Source: Treponema sp. (GTDB lineage Bacteria > Spirochaetota > Spirochaetia > Treponematales > Treponemataceae). From it: 6,928 bases of DNA. The stretch is taken from positions 1 through 6,928 of the forward strand of contig JAGCTZ010000148.1 in NCBI GenBank assembly GCA_017963165.1, given 5' to 3'. Under the pieces are notes generated by a model. The model made no database searches, was not told the origin of the DNA, and saw only the letters and a list, made by a program, of their open reading frames with translations. Numbering within the stretch: the first letter of the stretch is position 1; each line of letters begins with the position of its first letter. This document shows, piece by piece, positions 1-6,064 of this stretch. The translations under genes were made by a program, and so were the position numbers.

Positions 1-180
1 GGAATATTCAATATTCTTCAGGAATATGCAATATTCTTGATGTTTTTGTATAAATATTCAGGAATATTGTATATTCTTCAAGAATACTGCAGATTCTCCA
101 AGAAAATTTAGTATTCTTAAAGAATTTGCTTCATTCTTGAAAGAATACGCCTTATTCTTGAGAATTTTTGCTTATTCTTC
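1..180. repeat. Degenerate tandem array of palindromic 20-bp units
   Basis: About nine consecutive units with a 20-bp period can be read, starting near 1, 21, 41, 61, 81, 101, 121, 142 and 161. The plus-strand consensus is roughly RGAATA-nnnnnn-ATTCTTSA. Each unit is an inverted repeat (AGAATA pairs with TATTCT around a 3-6 nt loop). The junction between units is a second dyad (for example ATTCTTGAAAGAAT at 134-147), so symmetry centres recur about every 10 bp. The unit at 41-60 is badly degraded, and a one-base slip occurs near 141-161. There are no unique spacers, so it is not a CRISPR array. The left end lies outside the window. The array contains the malQ stop codon and forms the 3' end and downstream flank of that gene. 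No clean U-tract terminator is visible here, so the hairpins may serve as the mRNA 3' end. The function is unknown. Confidence 0.85.
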
Positions 181-1675
181 TTGAAGATGTGGTTTTGTCT
201 TTGAGCCATGGTGCAATTTCTGAGCTAAGCTGATTTTCGCCCATGCGCCACTGCCAGTTTGTTCCAACAGAAGACGGCGTGTTCATTCTGGCCTCGCTGC
301 CAAGAGAAAGCAAATCCTGTATTGTCAGAATGCAGATGTTCGCATTGCTGTTCAAAGCAGAAAGCATCATGGCTTCACGCAATTGAGAAGGCTCAGAAAG
401 ATGATAATAAGCGAGCGCTTTTTTTACATCGTCTTGGCGGGCTGTTTTTGTCCAGCCGTTAATGGTGTCGTTATCATGTGTTCCGGTATAAACCACGCAG
501 TTTTCGGGGTAGCAGTCCGGAATATATTCCTTGCTGTTTGCATCACGTGTATCAAATGCAAATTGAAGCACCTTCATTCCAGGAAATCCGCTCTGACGCA
601 GCAAGTCTTTCACGCTGTCTGTAAGAAAGCCCAAATCTTCTGCAATAATTGGAAGCTCGCCGAATTCTTTTTTTATCTCATCAAAAAATTCTATGCCGGG
701 GCCTTTATTCCATTTGCCGTTTTTTGCGTCTGCCGAACCATATTGTACAGAATAGAATGAGTCAAAACCGCGGAAATGATCTATACGGAGCACGTCATAG
801 ATAGAAAGACTTGCCTTAAGACGCTGCTTCCACCACGAATAGCCGTTTTCCTTCATTTTGTTCCAGTCATAAACCGGGTTTCCCCAAAACTGCCCTAGAG
901 CAGAAAAAGCATCAGGAGGACAGCCTGCAACTTCAAGAGGAACAAGTTTTTTGTCCAGCAAAAAGTTTTCTGGATGAGTCCAAACATCTGCGCTGTCTGC
1001 TGAAACGTAAATCGGGATGTCGCCTATAATCTTTATGCTTTTTTTAGCGGCATAAGCACGGAGTGCTTTCCACTGTTTATAAAACAAATACTGAAGTATG
1101 CGGTAGTATTCCACCCGTCGAGTTGCTTCGCGCTGCCACTTGGCAACAGCCTTGCTCTCACGAAGTCTTATGTCTTCTTCCCACTCCAAAAAAGACGCGC
1201 CGTTGTGGGCATCTTTTATAGCCATAAAAAGTGCGTAATCATCAAGCCAAAATGAATTCTGCTTGTAAAACGCCGCATAATCTGCCGGAATGTTTTTTTC
1301 AAAATTAGTCTGAACTTTTTCAAAAAGAGAGCGGCGGTTCTGATAAAGAAGTCCGTAATCTACTCTTAGAGCGTCTGTACCCCAGTTTACGTTTTTGTAA
1401 TCTGCTTCGCTAATCAGACCGTCCTTGCACAAAAGTTCAAGATCAATAAAATACGGATTGCCGGCAAATGTAGAAAAGCTCTGGTAAGGGGAATCGCCAT
1501 AACTTGTAGGACATACCGGTAGAATCTGCCAGTATGTCTGACCTGCCTCACTGAGAAAATCAATAAAATTGCGTGCGGCTTTGCCAAGAGTTCCAATTCC
1601 GCTTTCGCCAGAAAGAGAAGAAATATGCATTAAAACGCCGCTGCTTCTCTTCTTAAAAATATCTGCATTAATCAA
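152..1675 (-). CDS. malQ: 4-alpha-glucanotransferase (amylomaltase, GH77)
   Basis: This cytoplasmic enzyme transfers alpha-1,4-glucan segments between maltodextrins, releasing glucose and making longer chains for phosphorolysis. The 507-residue length matches the compact bacterial amylomaltase type (about 500). Visible family motifs are LPVCPTSYGDSPYQSFS (52-68), GDIPIYVS (218-225), LRIDHFRGFDSFYSV (296-310), IIAEDLGFL (343-351), GTHDNDT (398-404) and the late MNTPSSVGTNWQWRM (464-478). By motif correspondence with Thermus amylomaltase, D299 is the nucleophile, E346 the acid/base and D401 the third carboxylate, so the enzyme should be active. The start is TTG at 1673-1675, chosen because an AGGTGA ribosome site lies 5 nt upstream. 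The first ATG is Met16, which would cut into the conserved N-terminal segment. It is the last gene of the mal operon, 11 bp after the repressor. The final nine or so residues are encoded by the tandem repeat at 1-180 and look unlike a normal MalQ end. Confidence 0.97.
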   Translation of the reverse strand: MINADIFKKRSSGVLMHISSLSGESGIGTLGKAARNFIDFLSEAGQTYWQILPVCPTSYGDSPYQSFSTFAGNPYFIDLELLCKDGLISEADYKNVNWGTDALRVDYGLLYQNRRSLFEKVQTNFEKNIPADYAAFYKQNSFWLDDYALFMAIKDAHNGASFLEWEEDIRLRESKAVAKWQREATRRVEYYRILQYLFYKQWKALRAYAAKKSIKIIGDIPIYVSADSADVWTHPENFLLDKKLVPLEVAGCPPDAFSALGQFWGNPVYDWNKMKENGYSWWKQRLKASLSIYDVLRIDHFRGFDSFYSVQYGSADAKNGKWNKGPGIEFFDEIKKEFGELPIIAEDLGFLTDSVKDLLRQSGFPGMKVLQFAFDTRDANSKEYIPDCYPENCVVYTGTHDNDTINGWTKTARQDDVKKALAYYHLSEPSQLREAMMLSALNSNANICILTIQDLLSLGSEARMNTPSSVGTNWQWRMGENQLSSEIAPWLKDKTTSSRRISKNSQE

Positions 1676-1680
1676 TTAAA

Positions 1681-1686
1681 TCACCT
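1681..1686 (-). promoter_or_regulatory. malQ ribosome binding site
   Basis: The minus strand reads AGGTGA, then 5 nt, then TTG. The site directly follows the TAA of the repressor gene (1687-1689). This placement decides in favour of the TTG start for malQ. The alternative ATG at 1628-1630 lies inside conserved coding sequence. Confidence 0.8.
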
Positions 1687-2709
1687 TTATAAATCGCGAA
1701 CACTCTCGCCTTCAATAAAATCAAATGGAACGAGCTTGTGTTTTGTTCCTGCATTGCGTTCAAGGCTGTTCAAAAGGATTGTCAGCCCGTCATCTGCAAG
1801 CTTTGAAGCCGGCTGCCGGATTGTCGTAATGCGCGGAAAGTAAAAATCAGCATAAGGCAGACCGTCAAAGCCTGTAACAGAAAACTGCCTCGGAACAGAA
1901 AACCCCATGTCGCCTAAGGCGCGGCACGCTCCTATTGCCATTGCATCTGACATTGTGAAGAATGCGGTAAGGGTAGGGTTGCGCTCAAGTAAAGCGCGTG
2001 CCGCTGTTTCGCCGCTTTTGAACGAATATTTAGAAACTTCGTAAGATTTTTTTTCGTCAAAATCAAGTCCGTGCTTTTCAATAGCGTTCAAAAATCCTTG
2101 ATAACGCTTTTTGGAAATTTCCGAACTTTTCAAATCACCGCCGATTACGCCGATTTTCGTATGGCCTTTCTTGATCAGATATTCTGCCGCATACTCAGAA
2201 GCCTTTACGTTGTCGATGCTCACGCTGGAAAGCAATCCGCATCCTTGGGTAGAAGAACCGTCTGGAGATGCGGCTTCGTTAGAAATCAGCACGCTCGGAA
2301 TTACGATTTTTGCAAAATCATCGCTGTATTTATCAGGATTACCACCCAGAAAGACCATGCCCTGCGGTTTTTGCTCGTAATAAACACGAATTGCTTCTTG
2401 TGCTTCGTTATCATATTCATCAAGAATGACAACGCTCGCATTATACGGAAGTGTTTCCATCCTTTTAAGGATTACACCAAGCATCTCGTTCAAAAGCGGG
2501 CTTGAAGTTCCCTTTACTAATATGACAATAGTTTTGTTATCTTGACTTTTAAGCTGGCTGGCGTTCCGGTTCAGCACAAAACCGTGCTTATCGACAACCG
2601 CCATAACCTTTTTCCGTGTTTCTTCACTTACATCCGGATGATTATTTAAGACGCGGGAAACTGTTCCCACGCCACAGCCACATTCTTTTGCAATATCTTT
2701 TATGGTCAT
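1687..2709 (-). CDS. LacI-family transcriptional regulator, likely maltodextrin operon repressor
   Basis: This is a 340-residue LacI/GalR-type regulator of normal length. An N-terminal helix-turn-helix (residues 3-22, IKDIAKECGCGVGTVSRVLN) is followed by the third helix and hinge region (NRNASQLK, 47-54). A periplasmic-binding-protein-like sensor domain runs from about residue 60 to the end. It contains typical core strands such as TKIGVIGGD (184-192), LTAFFTMSDAMAIGACRAL (247-265) and SVTGFDGLPYADFYFPRITT (277-296). The ATG at 2707-2709 is one base from the malG stop. An AAAAGG ribosome site overlaps the end of malG, so translation is probably coupled. The gene sits inside the transport/enzyme operon. 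The only LacI-style operator seen in an intergenic region of the window is at the operon promoter, so autorepression is the simplest model. The inducer is inferred to be maltose or a maltodextrin from the neighbours. Family assignment is secure; the ligand is not. A malR-type name would be reasonable but is not proven. Confidence 0.95.
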   Translation of the reverse strand: MTIKDIAKECGCGVGTVSRVLNNHPDVSEETRKKVMAVVDKHGFVLNRNASQLKSQDNKTIVILVKGTSSPLLNEMLGVILKRMETLPYNASVVILDEYDNEAQEAIRVYYEQKPQGMVFLGGNPDKYSDDFAKIVIPSVLISNEAASPDGSSTQGCGLLSSVSIDNVKASEYAAEYLIKKGHTKIGVIGGDLKSSEISKKRYQGFLNAIEKHGLDFDEKKSYEVSKYSFKSGETAARALLERNPTLTAFFTMSDAMAIGACRALGDMGFSVPRQFSVTGFDGLPYADFYFPRITTIRQPASKLADDGLTILLNSLERNAGTKHKLVPFDFIEGESVRDL

Positions 2710-2710
2710 T

Positions 2711-3553
2711 TTAACCTTTTACAGCTCCAGCAATTACGCCCTTAATAATATACTTTTGAGAGCAAATATAGAATATGATGATTGGAATAATATTCAGCAC
2801 GAGCATCGCCATGAATCCGCCGTAATCTGTAGAACCATATGCGCCCTGCATTGCAAGCTGAATTGCAACCGGTACTGTTTTATGATCTGAACCAAGAATC
2901 AGATATGGCAGAAGATAGTCGTTCCAGATCCACATTGCCTGAAGAATTGCTACAGTAATTGCTGTTGGCTTTAGCATCGGAAAAACAATCTGAAAATAAG
3001 TCTGTAATGGGTTGCAGCCGTCTATTGTTGCGGCTTCTTCTACTTCCAGAGGAATCGATTTTATAAAGCCAGTGAACATAAATACTGTAAGACCGGCACC
3101 GAATCCAAGGTAAACGAAAAGAATCCCAAAAACGTTGTCAAAGTTGATTCGGTTTGCTACAAATGTCAGCGTGTACATTACCATCTGAAACGGAACAATC
3201 ATACTGAACGTAAACATAAAATAAAGAATACGGCAGAATTTTGACTTTACGCGCGCAATGTACCATGCACACATTGAAGTTGCAACAACAATCAGAAGAA
3301 CGCCTGCAACAGTAATCCATACTGAACGCATAAACGCAAGAAGAAAGCCTGAACTGGAAATACCATTGATGTAATTCTCCAATCCGACATACATCTCTCC
3401 GCGCGGAAGTGCAAAAGGAACTGTTGAAACATAAAGTCTTGATTTGAATGAATTCATCAGTACAAGCAGAATTGGAAAGATGAACACCGCTGTAAGTACA
3501 ATCAAAATCATTAAGCGGATATAAGTTTTGAAAGTTTTATTATTTTCAATCAT
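2711..3553 (-). CDS. malG: ABC sugar importer permease, MalG type (CUT1 family)
   Basis: This is an inner-membrane permease subunit of a binding-protein-dependent oligosaccharide importer. The 280 residues hold six apparent membrane segments, at roughly 12-34, 70-97, 107-131, 139-164, 196-220 and 246-265. The EAA loop that docks on the ATPase is present: E173-A-A followed by D178-G179, with the closing F191-P192. The tail YIIKGVIAGAVKG is typical of MalG-like CUT1 permeases. The ATG at 3551-3553 shares one base with the malF stop (TAATG), indicating translational coupling. A weaker AAGGAG ribosome site lies 11 nt upstream. It pairs with the adjacent malF product to form the heterodimeric channel. 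Maltodextrin as substrate is inferred from malQ and the operon. Sequence alone could also fit another alpha-glucoside or oligosaccharide. Confidence 0.9.
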   Translation of the reverse strand: MIENNKTFKTYIRLMILIVLTAVFIFPILLVLMNSFKSRLYVSTVPFALPRGEMYVGLENYINGISSSGFLLAFMRSVWITVAGVLLIVVATSMCAWYIARVKSKFCRILYFMFTFSMIVPFQMVMYTLTFVANRINFDNVFGILFVYLGFGAGLTVFMFTGFIKSIPLEVEEAATIDGCNPLQTYFQIVFPMLKPTAITVAILQAMWIWNDYLLPYLILGSDHKTVPVAIQLAMQGAYGSTDYGGFMAMLVLNIIPIIIFYICSQKYIIKGVIAGAVKG

Positions 3554-4407
3554 TATTGTTCAATCTCCTTTTCGTTTGTAAGTTTAAGCTGAACAAAGGC
3601 AATCAGGGCTACAAGAATGAAGAAAATTACAGCTTTAGCCTGTCCTACGCCTTGGAAGCCGGAGCGTCCATAAAAGGTTTTGTATATGTTAAGTGCAAGC
3701 ATTTCGGTGTCAGTTCCCGGCGCACCATTTGTAAGGGCCAGATTCTGGTCGAACATCTTGAAAGAGTTTGTCAAAGTTAAGAACATGCAGATGGTAACTG
3801 AAGGCATTACCATTGGTATTTTGATTTTGAAAAGAGTTCTGAGTGGGCTAGAGCCGTCTATTGCAGCTGCTTCAAGAACATCAGCCGGTATATTCTGCAA
3901 TCCGGCAATATAGATAACCATCATATAACCGATTAACTGCCAGTTTGTAAGAACTACGAGTCCCCAGAAACCATATTTTGCATTAAATGATATATCCTCT
4001 CCAAAAAAGTGCATAAGCACACCGTTAATCAAAAGATTCCAGATATATCCGAGTACGATTCCGCCTATCAAGTTTGGCATAAAAAATACTGAGCGGAAAA
4101 AATTTGTTCCGTTGATTCCCTTTGTAAGCATAAGGGCAAGAATAAACGCAAAAACATTTACAGTAATCATAGAAACAACTGTAAATAAGGATGTAAAGCC
4201 AAGTGCATGAAAAAAGCTGTTATCAAGAGTAAATGCCTTTATGTAATTTTTAAATCCGACGAATGTAACGTCTGTGATTACCTTGAATTTCGTAAATGAA
4301 AGTGCAAATCCCATTATAAAGGGAACGATGAAAAACACGGTAAACGCAAGAAGTGTAGGCAAAACGAATATCGGAAAATACTTTTTCATTGTCTTTTTGT
4401 TTTCCAT
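3553..4407 (-). CDS. malF: ABC sugar importer permease, MalF type (CUT1 family)
   Basis: This is the second membrane subunit of the importer, 284 residues long. It is of the short CUT1 form and lacks the large periplasmic loop that makes enterobacterial MalF about 514 residues. Hydrophobic segments are visible at roughly 11-37, 66-95, 107-127, 146-169, 200-220 and 258-276. The EAA loop reads E179-A-A with D184-G185 and P198. The segment RSVFFMPNLIGGIVLGYIW (105-123) is characteristic of MalF/UgpA-like permeases. The start ATG at 4405-4407 has a strong GGAGG site 7 nt upstream (4415-4419). It follows malE by 55 bp containing a stable hairpin and overlaps malG by one base. Substrate specificity is inferred from context only. 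Confidence 0.9.
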   Translation of the reverse strand: MENKKTMKKYFPIFVLPTLLAFTVFFIVPFIMGFALSFTKFKVITDVTFVGFKNYIKAFTLDNSFFHALGFTSLFTVVSMITVNVFAFILALMLTKGINGTNFFRSVFFMPNLIGGIVLGYIWNLLINGVLMHFFGEDISFNAKYGFWGLVVLTNWQLIGYMMVIYIAGLQNIPADVLEAAAIDGSSPLRTLFKIKIPMVMPSVTICMFLTLTNSFKMFDQNLALTNGAPGTDTEMLALNIYKTFYGRSGFQGVGQAKAVIFFILVALIAFVQLKLTNEKEIEQ

Positions 4408-4426
4408 GACTTTACCTCCGGAAATT

Positions 4427-4450
4427 AGGGCTGTCCTTTCGGTCAGCCCT
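4427..4450 (-). promoter_or_regulatory. malE-malF intercistronic hairpin
   Basis: In the operon transcript the two 7-bp arms AGGGCTG and CAGCCCT enclose a mismatched A-A, a CC/GG pair and a GAAA tetraloop, giving a 24-nt stem-loop. It begins 12 nt after the malE stop codon and ends 7 nt before the GGAGG site of malF. The minus strand has no T-run after the stem, so it is not an intrinsic terminator in the direction of transcription. The placement fits a 3' stabiliser or processing stop that protects malE mRNA, as described for the malE-malF interval of enterobacteria. The structure is seen directly; its role is inferred. Confidence 0.75.
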
Positions 4451-4462
4451 TGTTATTTTTGA

Positions 4463-5797
4463 TTAGTAGTCAGCTTCTTCCTTAAGCTTCCATTCTGTTT
4501 TCCAGTTGTTTACAACATTAGAAGAAACTGTGTTCCAGTCTTTTGAACCCTGACAGTACTGAAGAAGGTCTGCACCAAAGTTGTCTTTGAATGTCTGTGA
4601 TGGGAACAATGTGAAGTTCCATGCTACAGATACAGTACCTTTCTTATCCATGTAGCGGAGAATTTCCTTTGCCAATGGGTCTGTTGGTTTTTCGTTGTCA
4701 GCAAATGTATCGAAAGGAGCAATGAAACCGAGTTTGTTTGTTACGTAGTTCTTTCCTGTCTTTGAAGAATAGAGCCAGTAGATAAAGTCTGCTGTTGCCT
4801 GCTGATCAGCCTTTGAAGCCTTTTTATTAATGCAGTAGAAGTTTTCTGTTCCTACACAAAGACCCTGATTTTCTTCACCAGCAACACCTGTATAGATTGG
4901 AAGATATTTAACGTTTTCTGACTTAACCTTATTTCCAGAAACACCGGCAATCTGTCCCCAAGCCCAGTTACCGTTCTGAACCATTGCACACTCTTCGAGA
5001 GCAAACTCAGCCATTGAGTTATCTACTGTCTTAACACCAACGTTCTTTCTGTCGATTACAGAATCTGTTGTGTAAAGATCGAAGATGTTCTTGAAGTTCT
5101 TTCCATACTGGAATTTGATTTCGTGTGTAGCACTTGATGTAAGGTCAATCTTGTTGTTCTTGAACTCATAGTAAACAGGAAGGTTTGCAAGATGTGTCTG
5201 CCATCTCCAGTCTTCACCAGCTTTCAATGATGTAGATGCGAATACACCTTTGATTCCAAGTTCATCTTTGTGAGCCTGCATATCATCACAAAGTTCCTTG
5301 AGCTTTGCGAAGTTGTTGATTTCGTCCATGCTTTTAAATGAAGTTGATTTTGAAGAAAGTGCAAAATATTTGTCTGTAATTGCCTTGTTATAGATAATTC
5401 CGTAACCTTCTACAACATAAGGAATTCCGTAAACCTTGCCCTTGTCTGTAATAGCAAGTGATTTGTCTGAAAGGTGCTTATAGATTTCTGTTTTTGTAAG
5501 ATCAGCACAGTAATTTTTCCATGTTGAATAACCTACAGGACCGTTTACCTGAAACAGTGTAGGAGCCTGTTTTGTAGCCATCTTTGCAGTAAGTGTAGAT
5601 TCATAGGTGTTGTTAGCAGCAGTTTCAACGATTACCTTTACGCCAGTTTCTTTTTCGTAAGTTGCAGCAAGTTCTTCATAAACAGCGGCTACTTCCGGCT
5701 TAAAGTTCAAATAGCGGACAGTTCCTTTCTTTGGTGCAGCTGACAATGTCATTACAGCAGCAAGCAAAGCACATGTAATAGTAATAAGTTTTTTCAT
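4463..5797 (-). CDS. malE: Maltodextrin-type extracellular solute-binding protein
   Basis: This is a 444-residue family 1 solute-binding protein that captures the sugar outside the inner membrane and delivers it to MalF/MalG. A signal peptide occupies residues 1 to about 20 (Lys2-Lys3, hydrophobic core, TLSA then APKK), with likely signal peptidase I cleavage near residues 20-22. Cys9 lies too early and in the wrong context for a lipobox, so a free periplasmic protein is likelier than a lipoprotein. The family is shown by VIVETAANNTYESTLTAKMA (55-74), YGIPYVVEGYGIIYNKA (123-139) and the alternating aromatic-rich regions DWRWQTHLANLPVYY (196-210) and NWAWGQ (277-282), which could stack on sugar rings. 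ATG 5795-5797 has an AGGAGG site 7 nt upstream. It is the first gene of the operon and has its own 3' hairpin. Frequent TTC, AAC, AAG and ATC codons are consistent with high expression. The exact ligand is inferred from malQ. Confidence 0.9.
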   Translation of the reverse strand: MKKLITITCALLAAVMTLSAAPKKGTVRYLNFKPEVAAVYEELAATYEKETGVKVIVETAANNTYESTLTAKMATKQAPTLFQVNGPVGYSTWKNYCADLTKTEIYKHLSDKSLAITDKGKVYGIPYVVEGYGIIYNKAITDKYFALSSKSTSFKSMDEINNFAKLKELCDDMQAHKDELGIKGVFASTSLKAGEDWRWQTHLANLPVYYEFKNNKIDLTSSATHEIKFQYGKNFKNIFDLYTTDSVIDRKNVGVKTVDNSMAEFALEECAMVQNGNWAWGQIAGVSGNKVKSENVKYLPIYTGVAGEENQGLCVGTENFYCINKKASKADQQATADFIYWLYSSKTGKNYVTNKLGFIAPFDTFADNEKPTDPLAKEILRYMDKKGTVSVAWNFTLFPSQTFKDNFGADLLQYCQGSKDWNTVSSNVVNNWKTEWKLKEEADY

Positions 5798-5804
5798 AAT
5801 TTTT

Positions 5805-5810
5805 CCTCCT
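5805..5810 (-). promoter_or_regulatory. malE ribosome binding site
   Basis: A full AGGAGG lies 7 nt upstream of the malE ATG. It is the strongest Shine-Dalgarno match in the operon, in keeping with the need for excess binding protein over permease. Confidence 0.85.
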
Positions 5811-5841
5811 AATTAGAAAAAAATTGTTTTGATTTGGCTTT

Positions 5842-5869
5842 TTGGAAACGTTACTGGAAACGTTTCCAA
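5842..5869 (-). promoter_or_regulatory. LacI-type operator with overlapping second site
   Basis: A perfect 14-bp palindrome, TGGAAACGTTTCCA, lies at 5855-5868. It has the central CG and AAACGTTT core typical of LacI/GalR operators. A second, degraded copy starts at 5843 (TGGAAACGTT conserved, the last four bases diverged), with its CG centre 12 bp from the first. The outer arms TTGGAAACG (5842-5850) and CGTTTCCAA (5861-5869) also form a 9-bp inverted repeat. The element lies about 8-35 bases downstream of the predicted start of transcription and 45 bp before malE. There a bound repressor would block initiation or elongation. The likely protein is the LacI-family product at 1687-2709. Confidence 0.88.
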
Positions 5870-5883
5870 GATTAACTATGATT

Positions 5884-5912
5884 AGTATAGGTCACGAATT
5901 TTCATCTGTCAA
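5884..5912 (-). promoter_or_regulatory. mal operon promoter (sigma70-type)
   Basis: On the minus strand, a perfect -35 box TTGACA (5912-5907) is followed by a 17-bp spacer and the -10 box TATACT (5889-5884). This predicts transcription starting near 5877-5879 and a leader of about 80 nt. Upstream of the -35 the minus strand is rich in A-tracts (about 5913-5942), resembling an UP element. The operator at 5842-5869 lies just downstream of the start point. Confidence 0.82.
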
Positions 5913-5944
5913 ATTTTTTTTATCGTTTTTTTTGATGTTTTTGT

Positions 5945-5962
5945 GTATTTTCTTCAAAATAC
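5945..5962. repeat. Perfect 7-bp inverted repeat in the divergent intergenic region
   Basis: GTATTTT and AAAATAC flank a CTTC loop. It lies upstream of the mal promoter, beyond its A-tract region, and about 150 bp before the plus-strand gene. It could be a regulator site or a hairpin. In AT-rich DNA it could also be chance. Confidence 0.5.
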
Positions 5963-6012
5963 GATATAAACAAACTCTAATTGCTGATGATATGTTCGTA
6001 AGCGCGTTGTAA

Positions 6013-6056
6013 AACTCCGTGAATCAACAACCCCACAATAAGCTGCGGAGTTGTTG
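6013..6056. repeat. Overlapping alternative hairpins in the intergenic region
   Basis: AACTCCG (6013-6019) can pair with CGGAGTT (6046-6052). CAACAACCCC (6025-6034) can instead pair, with one mismatch, with GGAGTTGTTG (6047-6056). Both foldings need the same right arm and so are mutually exclusive. On the minus strand the first folding is followed by a short TTTT, a weak terminator-like tail. No gene lies immediately upstream on that strand to be terminated. Otherwise 5913-6110 shows only T-rich DNA and candidate promoter elements, and no coding region. Confidence 0.45.
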
Positions 6057-6064
6057 TTCTCGTA

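Noticed and set aside
1..180. CRISPR array
   Set aside because: The 20-bp units are contiguous with no spacers, and the variable bases are only the hairpin loops.
1..180. Heat-shock-element-like GAA/TTC alternation
   Set aside because: TTC/GAA inverted blocks resemble eukaryotic HSF sites, but those are not used in bacteria. The organism is clearly bacterial and the array lies at a gene end, not at a promoter.
383..760. Plus-strand open frame of 125 codons inside malQ (also 259-462)
   Set aside because: It lies wholly opposite a gene with intact catalytic motifs, has no ribosome site, and its translation is cysteine-rich and without family features. It is an antisense shadow.
2071..2505. 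Plus-strand open frames of 144 and 89 codons opposite the LacI-family gene
   Set aside because: They are antisense to a well-supported conserved protein, with no ribosome site and no recognisable domain.
4427..4460. Intrinsic terminator after malE
   Set aside because: The T-rich stretch (4451-4460) follows the stem on the plus strand. On the transcribed minus strand the stem is followed by AATTTCC, so it cannot be a classical terminator for malE.
4463..5797. MalE as a lipoprotein through Cys9
   Set aside because: The cysteine lies only nine residues from the start, before the hydrophobic core is complete, and the context ITIT-C lacks the small residue normally needed at -1.
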